Part shown: in pieces, positions 1-12,224 of the stretch
Layout: each line of letters starts with the position of its first letter
How positions within the stretch are numbered: position 1 is the stretch's first letter
From: Antitrichia curtipendula
Lineage: Eukaryota; Streptophyta; Bryopsida; Hypnales; Leucodontaceae
Length of the DNA: 64,000 bases
Assembly: GCA_951230915.1 (NCBI GenBank)
Contig: OX579635.1
Coordinates: 23,002,001-23,066,000, forward strand
Reading direction: 5' to 3'
Notes under the pieces: generated by a model
The model's input: only the letters and a program-made list of their open reading frames with translations
What the model was told of the DNA's origin: nothing
Databases searched by the model: none
Position numbers and translations under genes: made by a program

Positions 1-880
1 GACTCTCCTGCTCTATTCAAAGATATGATCCAAGTGATGAATACTCTTGGCTATGCACACAAATAACAACCTATGTACCTTTGCCTTCAAAAATTCATAT
101 CTTATTCAGTTGGAATCAAAAATTTATCAAAAAATTGTCATTCTACTACTAGCCTTTCCTGCATCTATGGAAAAAAAAATTCTCAAATATTTGGATAGCC
201 AAACTCAATGGCACATGTATATTTCCCTTTAGATGGTCGATTATTGAACATGTTACTTTAGAAGGTGAATAAAAATTATCAAATGTGAGACTTGAAACTT
301 TATTGTGTCAATATCAAAGTCCCGATTGGTCTCTTGAACAATATGATATAGCAATTTAGGGCCCAAAAATTGGGTCAAAAAGTCAAAAATTCTATATTTG
401 AGGCATTTTCAACATCAAATCAAAATTAGATAGAATGATTTGGAAAAAATTTCAACTCACTAGAAATGTTTATAATTCTTTTTATAGTATTTTTTTCTTC
501 ATTTTATATTCAAATTTTTTCTTGGAACTTGGAGGCCAATTTGGATTTTTAGTTTGGCTAAACCCAATTTGGCCTCAAATTAAGTCCCACTTCTTTGCCA
601 CCAAAACTTCCAAAAAGTGTTGTCATGTAGGCATTTTTGGAGTCATGTGGAACTTGGGACATAGTGAAAAGCCCCAAGTTTAAATTTTTGTTTTCCACCA
701 ATCAAATTTTGAGAATTTAGTGGGACTTGGGACACAAAATGAAACCCCTCTTACAATGGGGCATTGTAAAATTGACAATGATTAGTTATTACTACTTCAC
801 TTTCTTGTAGCCTATCTCATTTTTTACTAATATGTTGCAGAAACAAAATTGGATCAATTCATGTATGATCTAAAGTCTGC
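1..880. other. AT-rich intergenic DNA, no gene seen
   Basis: Only short open frames without recognisable domains occur here. The composition is AT-rich with many T and A homopolymers. I see no splice-flanked exon, RNA gene or clear terminal repeats. Confidence 0.5.
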
Positions 881-1046
881 ATGAGAGTACTTGAACATTA
901 CATGTTTTTCAACCCCTGTGGAGGGCTGCGAGTTCCCCAGGGTTCCCAGACTCTGAAACTATTTGGAATTGCGCTGCAGCAGCTTCGTGACGTGGCCGAG
1001 CGACTGCCACGTCATACCCAAAAAAAATTCAAAAATTCAAAAATTC

Positions 1047-1139
<93 letters not shown>

Positions 1140-1260
1140 CATCTTGCTTTTCCATTTTAAGATTTTTTTTTTCCATTTTTTTTTTAACGACGGCTATTCT
1201 TTTGCTGCCCGGGGAACATCGCCAAGAATAGGCCCAAAATGGCCCTCTAGACCCCCCACC
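881..1260. other. GC-richer insert-like island around a poly(A)/(TA)n core
   Basis: Two blocks of clearly higher GC (about 900-1020 and 1195-1260) flank a long A tract and TA microsatellite. The right block contains a short inverted repeat (ctattctt, later aagaatag, 1196-1230). The left block contains a G-box-like CCACGTCA. The sharp composition change on both sides suggests an inserted element, but I found no matching termini. No coding potential is visible. Confidence 0.35.
1047..1134. repeat. Poly(A) tract followed by (TA)n microsatellite
   Basis: About 29 consecutive A residues (1047-1075) run directly into about 59 bp of alternating TA (1076-1134). Open frames across it are low-complexity artefacts (poly-Lys, then Ile-Tyr repeats). 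Confidence 0.95.
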
Positions 1261-1875
1261 CACCCCAAAGCATCTAATGAGTAGTGTAAACACAATCTGC
1301 ATAAAGATGATCTCTATAGAACAATGAAATGGTTCATGAAAAGATCCATATCTAGTCAGAGTAGTCATGTGTATCTTCTTTATGGGTAAATTTCCTTGTC
1401 TATGTAAGGCCATATTTAAACTATTGTAGTGTTGGGCTTGATGGAGTTACATAGATCTTGTAATAACAATGCTCAACAAACTACACTTTACATTACAAAG
1501 CTTTAGAATTTCAAACACATCCTTTGCATTTGAGTTATCAAAATCTTATCACAAAACCAATATGAGATCATCTCCACCCTTGCTTGCCAAACTTGGCACA
1601 CTCAAATTTTACATCTATTTTTGAAGGGCCCTAAAACTACTCGTCTCTCATCCTTGCTCACTAGTCATGTCCTACGTAGGACACTTGATTATTTGTATAC
1701 AAATAATCAAGTGACCAATGATCACGTAGAACAAAGGATAAAGCGACTAAACTTAATGATGAATAGTGATTTGAAGGGCCATTGCTTAATGTAGTAAGAT
1801 TGAGGGGCCAAAAGAATAATTGAAAGGGCTCACTACATTTATCATCCATACTTGGCATGTGACAAACCCCTTTAA

Positions 1876-2806
1876 CCCCTAAAGGCCCAAGGCCTTTTTT
1901 CTACCAAAAAACCCCCCAAACTGCCACTTTTTAAGCAAAGAGTGAAAAAAAATTAAAAATTTATTTTTTGCACATCTAACCGTAGGTTCTTACACCTAAC
2001 TAGTATGAGAATGTGTGGGAAAAATTTCAGAATTCTTGACCGCACAGATTGCAAGATATCTATGTTTAAAGTGAAAAAAACAAATTTTTCAGCACATTGT
2101 GGGACCGGATTTTTTGACTTTGAACATTTTTAACTTAAAATTTTTGCACTACAGAGTTTTGAGCTTTAAATCTTTATAGTGGAGAATTGAGTTGAGAGTC
2201 TAATTAAAAAAAATCAAATCAAAAAACCATAATTTTCATTATTATAAAAATTATTAAGGAGAAGTAGGTACGAGATAGAAGGAAAATCTAAAGTATTCAT
2301 ATATTTTAGATGGAATTAAAATGCACTAATCCCTATGGTGAGATTGTTCTAGCAAGTAAACTAAACCGTGCAAAAAAAAAAATTGAAAAATTAGAAAAAT
2401 TGCATTTAGAAATGAATCCTACAAGTTATTTTTTCAAAAAGATGCTCTAACTGCCCGAAAAACAAGAATGTCCATAACTTTCTCATAACAAATCCAAATT
2501 AAATGAATCAAAGCTTTCTAGATAGACAAAAATATAATCTATGAGAAAAAAATACTAAAAAAAATACTAAAATAAAAAAGTGCAAATTTTTTTTGCTGCC
2601 CATGCTGCCCCCCGTCCCCTGTTTTGAGCTTATTTGGTCATAACGTTTGTTACCGGGCACCGGTTGTGAAAAAAATTATATTCCCACGTAGCTAATCAAC
2701 TTTTCTACCTCCAAAAAAGTTTCAAAAAATCAGGAGAAAATTGCAGCCCATAGGTACTTGCCCAAAAACGCATTTGTCCCCCGAAGGGACAATGGGCTTT
2801 TAGGGG
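1876..2806 (+). mobile_element. TTAA-flanked non-autonomous DNA transposon, full-length copy 1
   Basis: The element starts CCCCTAAAGGCCC and ends with the inverse of CCCCTAAAAGCCC. Both ends are directly flanked by TTAA (1872-1875 and 2807-2810). It is about 931 bp with no coding capacity. Internal landmarks are shared with the other copies: a 'catctaac..tagg.tctta' block near 1975 and 'attgcaagat' near 2050. The uninterrupted sequence TTTAAAG at 2065-2071 is the empty-site counterpart of the nested insertion at 28.4 kb. Short TIRs starting CCC plus TTAA flanks are the signature of piggyBac-type elements; the superfamily assignment is inference. Confidence 0.8.
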
Positions 2807-2810
2807 TTAA

Positions 2811-4085
2811 GAGCCATTGCACAAAATTTTGGACCTACAGAGGGCCCCCTAAATGAGCTTGAAGGGGACTATTCATTGATTTAAATTTTCCTATGCAAAT
2901 GCTTTATTAATTTCCCTATCTTTTCTCGATATACTGACAGAATCCGTGTGTGAACAATGTTTCATTCACTAGGGTTAGTCAAAAAAGTTTTGATGATGTG
3001 GTTGTCGGAAACATATCACTCAGTTTCTAACAACAATGACATGAAAATAGCCAAACATGTCATTGAGAAGCGACCCTCCAAAGGCCCCAAAATTTTCTAC
3101 AATGCATTGTTGGAGATGCTCTAAATATAGATTCGAAAAGAGTTTGAAGCTCTTGGCCTTGTTACGACTTTAGAAATGAGCCGCAACATCTTTGAAGTGA
3201 GGCACTCTTTTCCGTAACGCATTTGTAACATTCTCGAGGAGTAGTGTCAAGTGTCAACACTTTTGGAAAAGGAAAAGGAACGTGGATTCTTTTTTAACGC
3301 AATCTTTCCTTTTTGTGCACAATCTTGAGCTTCTCTCAGTTGGGAGGTAACTTCCCCAAAGCGACAAGAAGACAGTTGTTGACCACTCACCAACAACAGT
3401 GGGCATCCTCAGTCTTTACATTGAATGACAGAGTTCTTTTAATTTAGTCTCCTTGGAGCCTTTTGTCATCGGGTAGTTGGGAATTTGCTGAATTTTCACA
3501 TTGCAAAAGAATTTCATGATCATGATTGTGTTCCAGAGGTCATGTTGAGCCAGGTTCTTTATTGCATATATTTCTGCTATTAATCATTTAAAAAAATTGA
3601 ATTGTCAATCCTCAATAGCTAAGCACTTGAATCTGGGACTTTGCAAGTTGAATTGTACGTTGCATAGTGGGGTCACTTTTGAAACATAAAATTGGCCAAG
3701 AATGGATCCATAACCCCACCGAACCCCACCCCACCCCACCCCCCCAAAAGATAAACCAATATAATAATGAACGCTTCAATCAGGAGAACAAGTGATGAAA
3801 GCCAAATTCAAGAAATAAGGTACATCAGCTCTATTACCCCCCAGATTTGCTATCTAGGTACCTTGGAGAAGCTATTTGTCAACTCACATTCATTTCAGAG
3901 GTTGAAAAGTTTGAGAGAAATCATTTGCAAATAGAATAAAGACACTCCAACAAGAGATAAATTTTCTGGAATTTTTCAAAGTTTGTTGGGACTAAATTGG
4001 TAAACTGCGGGTAGACCCATGCTAAACCGCACGATGACGTGTCCCTTCCCCAAGTGTATTGTATTGTCACAATGCTAAAGGGTTG
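2811..4085. other. Intergenic DNA, no gene seen
   Basis: Unremarkable AT-rich DNA. A C-rich patch (cccaccccaccccaccccccc-like) lies near 3716-3745. No exon or terminal repeat pair could be supported. Confidence 0.4.
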
Positions 4086-4089
4086 TTAA

Positions 4090-4828
4090 TCCCTAAAGTT
4101 CCTTGACTATGTTATCACCAAAAACGTTTAAAAGTTGCCATTTTTAGTACAAGTACCAAATTTTTGAAAAATATCATTTTTCAGCACATGTAACCATAGG
4201 ATCTTGTAGTACACTACATTGAAAAGATTTGGAAAAAAATTCAGAAATTTCCACCATATAGATTGCAAGATATTAGCATTTGAAGTGACAAAATTCCTTT
4301 TTTCAGCCCTACAAAAACCTGGGCAGCTGTACTTCACAAGGTCACATTTGTATGAAAAAATGTCAAGAATGATGGTGCTTCTTTACATTCATTCTTAAAA
4401 TTCATTCTTAAAGGCAAGTTGGCTACATGCTTGAAAATTTTCAGACCATTTGGAGTTGTACAACATATAAGAAAAAAATAATAAGTAGAAAGATAAAGAG
4501 AATGATTCAAAATACTGAATTGTTAACAATTTATTTATGGAATTTAAAAATGCCAATTCCAATGGTTGTAATCTTTTCATAATTTTTATATTTGAAAAAA
4601 CATAATTTTTAAGATCAGCCCGGACTGCCCAAGTTGAGAAACAAACCACATATTAGGCCATGATTTTTGACTCATATCTCCAAATGTCTTGAAATTTAGT
4701 GTACATTAAAGATATTCCTTGTCCATACCTTTTATTAAAATTTGGGCCAAAAACATGAAAATCTCTAGTCACACGTACATGCCCAAAATTTCTATGTTGC
4801 CAAAAAATGCAACTTAGTCCTTTAGGGG
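4090..4828 (+). mobile_element. TTAA-flanked element, copy 2 (diverged)
   Basis: The left end TTAA-TCCCTAAAG (4086 onward) and right end CTTTAGGGGG-TAA correspond to the termini of copy 1. The interior keeps the same ordered landmarks (an 'acatgtaaccataggatcttgta' type block near 4185 and 'attgcaagatatt' near 4262). It is about 739 bp, and the right flanking tetranucleotide has degenerated to GTAA. There is no coding frame, so it is an old copy in the same orientation as copy 1. Confidence 0.7.
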
Positions 4829-4832
4829 GTAA

Positions 4833-5721
4833 GATTGTGATAATAGGTAGGTGACTAACACAAATGGGAGGATCTAGTAGATGCCAAGTTCTTTAGTCGT
4901 TGTCTCCACCTTTTACTTTGAGAAATGGAATCACCCATCATTATGACACGACTCATTCTTGGTAAGCATCTTCACCTCCTCTTCAAGAGTTTGTTTTTTA
5001 TTGGTCCTTTGCTATATAATTAATAGTAAGATAATAAGTTGCGTACAAGCTTTATATAAACATTTGAGAGAAAAGCAACTCCCACATATTGTTGAATAAA
5101 CCGGGCCACCTTCCAATGGTGAAGCCCAATTTACACCATATACCGCTATCCTTAATCAAGCTACATTGAACAAAGAATGCATATCAGAAACAACTTTCAT
5201 GCTGTTTTGCACACGTCTTTTGATCGCATGTTCTTTTAAAAAAAAAGCCGAATTGTTTGGTGTCCTTTCCTGATAGAAGCTTCGTGATACAGACCGATGA
5301 AATCAACATGGACCCAACCAAATACAAATTTTGTGATGTAACGCATGTCGAAAAGCCCACACGTTGTCGAAAAGCCCACACGTAGAAAAGTTCGCCTCCC
5401 AAGATTTGATAGAATCTAAATGATGGATTTCACCATTCTTGAGTGGGGGCAGCAAAGAGCCTCTAAAGAATGTTATGCAAGGTGCTCTTACTCCCAACTC
5501 ACCCTTAGCAATATCTATCTATTTACTATTAGGGCTTTTCAAATTCAAACACGCAACTGACGCAAGTTAGTGGGGCAGACCTACTTAAAAACCTTGTCTG
5601 AAACAGATGTCTTGTATGCAGTAAACAATTTGCAGCAACGACATCAATTTCACTACAAGAATCGAAAAAAGAATGTATTGTTGCACAACTTTTTGTCCAG
5701 AATGGATTTTTGTAAACTTTT
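4833..5721. other. Intergenic DNA, no gene seen
   Basis: Mixed-composition DNA with a short direct duplication (tcgaaaagcccacacgt repeated at about 5348-5384). No exon or element ends were recognised. Confidence 0.4.
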
Positions 5722-6038
5722 TAAGGTAGGAGGTCCATAAATCGCTCATCTAAGAGCTGAAGCTGACTTTTGGGGAGGTAGAACTTCTTAAAATATTTTT
5801 CAGTAAATTTTCCTTGAAGGGCAAGAGAAACTGGCATCTAACCCTAGTTGTTTCATATTTTTTGAAGCTTTGTGGAATTAGTTATGAATTTCTGAAGTTG
5901 CAGAAAAGTGCATTTTTGTGGGCTCTAAAACCGACCACCTCCTCAAATGCACACCACTTGTACATTGGAAAGTGCAAAATGTACCTCTAGAGCTTGATTA
6001 ATTTTAGAACCCACTCCATTTTAGGACCTCCTACCTTA
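5722..6038 (-). mobile_element. TIR MITE family 2, complete copy
   Basis: The terminal inverted repeats TAAGGTAGGAGGTCC (5722 on) and GGACCTCCTACCTTA (to 6038) bound 317 bp with no coding capacity. The interior is the reverse complement of the element at 20680-20985: shared blocks include a 'gctctaaaaccga' motif, an 'aatgtacctct' motif and a 'ttccttgaagggcaa' region. A 5'-truncated relative lies at about 14950-15099. I could not identify a convincing target-site duplication, so the superfamily is left open. Confidence 0.8.
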
Positions 6039-7560
6039 CACCAAAATGATGGTGCAGCTCTGGATCAATTGATTATCAACACACCAATCTTTGGTGGCAA
6101 CGTGGAAAAGAAATTGCAAGTCTTCTGTAACTTTTGCAGAGTCCAAACCAATAAAAAAAAAAAAAAAGGTTCAAATGGATGATTTGACCCAATCTAGTAT
6201 TAACCAAGCTTGCCACTAATTCACAAACACCATGCCTTTTCATACAACAAACATGCACTTCATGCATGGCCATCATGGCATAACATTCCAGACTCCTGAA
6301 GAGGTACTTTACATGAAGAATCTGGATTCTTTTTAGCAGCACCCAAGCATCCTTAAAAAAAAGAAAAAAAAAGCCACTTACAAGCATCATGTGCACTTTT
6401 GAGTCGTATAGGGTGGGCACCCCCCAAATGTGTCACTGACCCTAAACCATCATCACTCTGTACATCTCCCAAATTTATATCTCCCAAATTAATTATGTAT
6501 CTATGTAGGAGAAAGTTTGTTCTTTCTTTCATAACTTTTGCATACAATTTCAAAAGACAATTTTGGACACTTTTTGAGAAAAATAGTCAAAGACTTGTAG
6601 GAGTTAAATGAAAGGTTTATGATAGTTATACCTCAATAAGTGATATGACCCCAATTGCAATGAAGGGGATCAATTGAGATTGAATAATACTATTGGAATG
6701 TATGTTTCTCATGGCATTACTCGAGAGGATTCTCAACCTCTTTTCTCATCCAAAAAACCAAAAGAAATTATTTTAAAAATGATGACATGGACAAGGTCGT
6801 TTAGATGTATCTTAGTACATCTAAACGAAAAAATGAGAAATGAGAAAGTACAATTTTGAGCCTTCAATATTTTCTTCAAAAGGCAACAAAGAATTACTCA
6901 ATCTTGGAAAAGAGTCAAAACTTGTTCGCTAATTCTCAACCGTTTATCTACAACAAACTTTTGAAAAACTCTTGTGTAAGTTTTTAGAGGAATTTCAAAT
7001 CCAATATGAAACCAGTTCTTTGAGTTGAAAATCAAACTCAAGTTTTAAATTCAATGAAATTATATTCAGCTTCAAAACTTCAAAATGGTGCATGCTGTGA
7101 ACGATTGATGATTTGCCTTAGAAATGGGGTGATGATAGGAGACATTAAAAAGAGTACCACCTCACTCTAATGTCATCGTTGATACACTTGATCATTTAGT
7201 TTAACTGAAATTTTGTTGGCCAATCGCCCAACCTACCACAAGGAGTGTTGATAAGCAATATGTGGAACCCCAGAAGCTAGAATGTAAGAAAATCAGCTGA
7301 AAAAATAACAAAAGAATCTTGATTTTGCTCTTGGGTGGAGTAGAGTGAAAAGAAGGTCATGTTCAAGTTCTGATTCCATAAACCCACCTTGCCAAGCAGG
7401 ATATTCAAATCAACATTCTAAGAAAAAGACAATTCACCAGCTCGACAACATCGTCAAGACCTCAGATAATCCATTGAAGATACCCTAATAATGGATGTGT
7501 GAAACCCACTATTATGTGTGCAGAATGGAAGACTGCAAGGAAATTAATGAGGAGAGAAGG
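6039..7560. other. Intergenic DNA, no gene seen
   Basis: AT-rich sequence with short repeats (cccaaatttatat/cccaaattaattat near 6468-6495). No coding exon could be supported. The segment next to 7560 is probably the far 3' flank of the minus-strand gene that ends at 7817. Confidence 0.4.
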
Positions 7561-7816
7561 GTCTAAACTGACCAGATATGTCGGATGTAAAAAACTTGGA
7601 AAGGGGCTTCAACGACGCTGAAGGAAATTAGTAATTTGTGGCGCTTCTGGAGCTTTCCTGTATAAACCATACTTGAATTACAAACAACACTGATACAGCT
7701 GCGTTTGCAATTTTCAGTAGAAGGTTCCTTTTTGGTCAAGGAAAGCCGCTGGTAAATTTGAAAGAAGTAAAAGGTCCTTGTTCGCTTTAGGCACATTCCG
7801 AATAAATCTTTTCTTA

Positions 7817-10800
7817 CTATGAACCATATGGTTTTGCATTGACCCTGGCAATAACAGAAATCCGACAAGTTAGAAGCACAGATAATGTTCTACTTGAATC
7901 AAAGCGCTGCTTCAAGTAAAAAGCGCTGCTAATGGTTACTATGACTAAACGATTAGTTATCAACTCCCACTCAGATTCCTGTCGATGGTTTATACACAAG
8001 CGAGGATGTAGCAGTTTTCTTAAACCCTAAAGGACCAAGAGGTTCAAATTGCGCTTCATGCATTTCTTAGTAGTTTTGAGCAGGTTCGGTACTTTCTCAC
8101 ATTCGACTTTATTCAGTTCTTGATTAACAAATGCAATGCTCTTCACTGAATTCGGTGATATAAAATTTGACCACATATGAATTGAATATTTCACAGTATT
8201 GTCTCTTTCAAACCTAGAATTCTTCGACCTCTAGGGTTTGAATAGTTTGCACTGTAAATCCAATGTATTGATAGCTTATATGAGTCATGTTAGATCACAG
8301 CATTTTGAAAATAAATAACAGCAGGCGCATTTCATGAGCAACATCACTCTCTTTAGTCGTGAAAAATATGAGTGATGAATGTCTCTTGATGGATCAAAGA
8401 CAGAGTACAGAAGATTTCAAACGGCAAAAAAAACTGAGGACTCACCTTCGGAGATATTCGGAGATAACAGCATCAGCATCCAACGTCTCAATGCGTTCGC
8501 TTAAGGCGGCCGCATCATCAATTGCGCGTTCCATCTGAGCTTCGTTTTCCTGTAGGAAAGGCGAGGAATAATTTCAAAAAATTATAGTTTGATAAAAAAA
8601 ATATGACTTCAGTATTTCTGACAACATCGGTTGACAAACTGAACAGAATATAACCAAGTGGGGAGTCGAGGGCATCTATCCATCGTTCCCAGAATTAATT
8701 CTGTTTAAGCTCCACCAGATTGATGAAGATCAGTAACAAAAGAGACTCTCGAGCTAACCAGGACATCAAAAATCGGTAGATGTTAATTGACGTAAAATTT
8801 GGTGACCTGCACCTTGTACCTTGGAGTTTATCAAGTTCAGTGCATGTTGCGCCATGCGCACCACAAAGGAATGTAAGTCTTGCTTCTTCTGCAATGGTAA
8901 TCCACAGCTTGCACGGTTACAGCACATCATGGAACGTACATAGGAACTATAAACTTTGCTCAGTAAATTGGTCACCTCATTTAACAGGAAGCCAGCAACT
9001 GACTTTTCTCCTCCGCAAGCTGCTTTGTTTTAGTTAGCAGCTGGCAGTAAGAGAATTTTTAACTTATATTCATGTGCTAATCAATATTTTTTATTTATTA
9101 ATAAAATTGACAATCTTAATCAAAACACTAGTATCTTCGTACATCCATAAACTCTGTTCATTCATCTATATCTCCAGATTTAATTCAATTATATCTATAA
9201 AGTGCGAGTCTTTTAACTTTTATTTATATAAACCTAACGGTAGCAGGGCACAAAAAGCCTAACCATTAACTATTAACTATCTCCTTTTTATTTTGTATGG
9301 AGTAGCAAAAAAAGATAACTAATATAGAGATTTAACCTTATAGAGCGATAACCAATTAGCCATTATGGAGAATCAACTGCACCACGCATTCTCTAGCCTT
9401 TCGATCGTAAAATTCAGCTCTACGTGCAAGATTTCTCATTTACGACATAAACATCAAATGATGCAAGTAGCAACAGTATGCCAACTTCCTTGAGCTACCG
9501 CTATGAAAGGTTGTTTATACAAAAAACTTGTGTCAACAGCCTGATTTGAATCATGATGAAGAGGTCAGAAATGTAAAAGTTGCATGGACTGGACCATTCC
9601 AAGGAGGAGATTGTAACTATCGGAAGAAAATCACCTGGTATTTAATAGGGCATGCCGCACGGCACTTGATCGTTTGAGCAGACCGGATACTATCGCAGAT
9701 TTCACACACCTCCTCACTCAAGTATCGGCGCACTTTCCCCTGTGACATTACTAAGTGAAATGTACGAGAGAAGATAGAGCTTTCAACAAATTGCTGAATC
9801 TTCTCATAAAAATACTCTTAGCAGTACAAAATGGTTACTCAGGGTTAATAAGTACTGGTCAAGGCAACAAGCTTTAGATAACAAGAAATTCTATACCTTG
9901 ATTGATGCAAAACCTATTTTTATTCAATTTACCTTGTTTTGTTCAATGTCAACTCTACACTAGTCCAAGTAACGAGAATGAGCATGAGCATGCTAAAATC
10001 ATTTGCGATAGCAAGAATTCAAGCAACCTCATTGAGTTATTGAGGTGGATTGGACAACTGTTCCCTCAAATGCATTATAAGGTGTCATAAATGCCATGGA
10101 TTATTTTGAACTCCTTATCTCACCCCTAGGTGAACATGGCGTTGGTTTGAATTTTTAAGCTTGTTGCTTCGACTGTGCAATCTAAACTGCCCTAATATGG
10201 AGCTAACAGGCAGCACTGAAAGCAGGTGATTGTGAATCTACCAGCATATTCCATATCAAACAGGAGATGAAACTTGTCAACGTACCCGTTTTATTTTTAT
10301 TACAAATTGGTGCCTCAGGTAGCTGCGGACGATAGACGTTATTTTGGAGAGGGGCAAGCGGCGATGACAGTTGAAATTTTCACCCTTCAGGTTGTACAAC
10401 GCAGCATTAGTGATGAGAAGCACTCTCTTTCCCGTCCTCAGCCATTGAAGGAATTTGTGACCACTTAGCGCACCATAAAATTTCACAACATGTCCGCTGA
10501 ATTTGACATATTCCTTCTCTGCACCTGCGGCGTCAGGCTGTCCACATTAGAATTATCCTTATTATCATTCAAAGTGCGGTGCAGACCTTGTAGCTAAAAG
10601 CAAGGTTGAATATAACGAATAATGCCATGAATGAGTGTTGGCTCTCGCCTTTTTTGGTGGTGCAATAGCGAATCTGAAATAGTGCTCAACCTTTAAGAAT
10701 AACTCTATTATCAGTAGATTTTTCAAGCAACTGCAATGAGCTTCCCTGTCCCTTCCGATAGATCAGGGAAATTATATGAGACCTGCCCCCACACTCCACA

Positions 10801-11499
10801 TGGCTGCCAGATTTCAACAGAAATTTGAACATTGCACCATACGGCTCTTCTTATTTTACATTTCGGGATTAATTTATGCAATCTGCTACACCGACCAGAT
10901 CATGCTTTGACTCTTACCAAATTTTGAGAGGCAAGATCGGATAAGAATGTTTTCTTGAAGATTGAGCTGATCATAAATCTCTATTTCCATGCCTCGAAAT
11001 CGCGATTCCAAAGATCACTTTTTCGAAGACACTGGCTTCCTACACAATTCCTACTTGCAATTCTCAATCATTTCCTACCACAATCATTGTTCGTAAAGTA
11101 TAGAATTCGCCTTAAAACCGGACCTATTCTAATACTGTAGCAGGATGCGACCATTTGAAAAAAATCAAATGAGAGACAATGCGAGCACACAAAGTAGAGG
11201 CAATGCAATTTGTCATAAGGGAAATTAATGTCACCTCCCAGACGGAAATGAATCGCAAAGAAATAAGGAAGTAAGAGCACCTGAAAAGCCTGCTTGCGCG
11301 TGAAGACCGTCTCTCTTCCGCTCCCAGAACAGCCCTTCAACTTCCAAACAGAAAACAAGAGCGTGCAAATATGCAATTCGCTACCATTTCCGTAGAAAGA
11401 TTCCGCATCCACCTCATAATGCTTACTCTCCGCAAGCAATGCAAAATATTCCACCATTGACTGCGGATACTTCATCTCCGAGAGCTTCAGACTACTCAT
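7817..11499 (-). CDS. Unrecognised multi-exon gene with PH/TH1-like segment and helical C-terminus
   Basis: I reconstructed this gene from splice sites. Six minus-strand coding exons join in frame: 11499-11281, 10537-10286, 9739-9635, 8888-8820, 8549-8446 and 7844-7817, giving 258 aa and a TAG stop at 7817-7819. Every junction has AG/GT borders: donors GTGCTC, GTACGT, GTGATT, GTACAA, GTGAGT, and a pyrimidine-rich last acceptor. Four exons are an exact number of codons. Residues 74-157 plus the following helix (about 158-185) look like a PH or myosin-TH1 type fold: strand motifs KRVLLITNAALYNLKG, RRLPLSKITSIV and HQFVIKI. Residues 193-249 are Glu/Ala-rich and helical (coiled-coil-like, ERAIDDAAALSERIETLDAD), and the end is VNAKPYGS. 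The start chosen is the first in-frame ATG in the first coding exon. The exon borders of the C-terminal part are solid; the N-terminal exon and the direct link to exon 2 are less certain. A possible extra 87-bp phase-0 exon lies at 10673-10587, but it would leave an intron of only 49 nt. I do not recognise the family and assign no function. Confidence 0.72.
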
Positions 11500-11548
11500 T
11501 TGCCGAGCTTTCACTGTAAACTGATGACTTGCGTCAACAAAGAGCAGA

Positions 11549-11697
11549 TTTCAATTCAACATGCGTGAACTTTCAAATTCACAAGCAATGCTCCTCAATT
11601 TCAATTTCACATGCGTGAACTTTCAAATTACAAGCCATGTTCCTCAATTTCAATTTCACATGCGTGATTTTTCAAATTTACAAGCTTGATCCTCAAA
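11549..11697. repeat. Three tandem units of about 50 bp inside the first intron
   Basis: Units at 11549-11598, 11599-11647 and 11648-11697 share the pattern tttcaattt.acatgcgtga, then tttcaaatt.acaagc, then cctcaa. All lie within the 11514-11775 intron of the minus-strand gene. Confidence 0.85.
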
Positions 11698-11775
11698 TTC
11701 AAACCGCAATGTAATTCGCGCAAAGAGATGTTAGAAATTTTCAAAATCAAAGAGTTGAGACGTGAGAATGCTTAC

Positions 11776-11955
11776 CGCATATATAACAACATCCGCATTG
11801 CTTCAGAACCTGGACTTGCCGAGAAAACAGAGACGAATCTAATGCTGTAAAGCATGAACTGTAATGCCTTGTTGTTATTCACATCCTCAAATACAATACG
11901 ATGTGCTAAGCATGGTGCGACATACGGTATCCTTCGGTGCAAAACTGAAGCTCGC
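11776..11955 (-). other. Probable 5' untranslated exon of the minus-strand gene
   Basis: A good donor (G|GTAAGC, reverse of 11770-11775) faces the acceptor at 11514-11516 of the first coding exon. No frame of this segment carries an ATG that continues open into that exon, so it is best read as leader. Its upstream limit is not visible and is placed at the telo-box-like motif. Confidence 0.35.
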
Positions 11956-11974
11956 AAACCCTAAAACCCTAAAA
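11956..11974 (-). promoter_or_regulatory. Telo-box-like motif near the gene's 5' end
   Basis: Two consecutive AAACCCTAA-type units (on the plus strand AAACCCTAAAACCCTAAAA). Telo-boxes (AAACCCTAA) are known plant promoter/leader elements of housekeeping genes. Here the motif lies just upstream of the presumed leader exon. Function is inferred from position only. Confidence 0.4.
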
Positions 11975-12224
11975 CTTAAAAAACTTAAACTTGGAACTTG
12001 GCACGAGCATACCCTTCGTTTTTTTTATTTTCCTTGGCTTCTCTTTGAGGGGGGGTTCTCGTAAGCTTTAGGTTTTAAAAGTCCAAAGTTTCCATTAAAG
12101 AGACACGTAAGTTAAGCCACCTTGCTGAGGCCATTTGACTATTTCTGTCAGTGGAAAAATGGCCCTCCCGTGGTCATGAAAGAAGTTCGAAAGTGCTTTG
12201 TTTGAATAAACAAAGCAATATCCC

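Noticed and set aside
1045..1413. 122-codon minus-strand frame
   Set aside because: Its C-terminal third translates the TA and A tracts (Ile-Tyr and Phe runs). No biological signal.
10587..10673. Possible extra 87-bp in-phase exon (29 codons) of the PH-like gene
   Set aside because: The acceptor is good but the donor (GTCTGC) is weak, and the following intron would be 49 nt, below the usual plant minimum. The segment is unusually hydrophobic. It is kept only as a note in the gene entry.
11956..11974. Telomere-repeat tract (interstitial telomere)
   Set aside because: Only two AAACCCT-type units with variable spacing; a telo-box promoter motif is the simpler reading.
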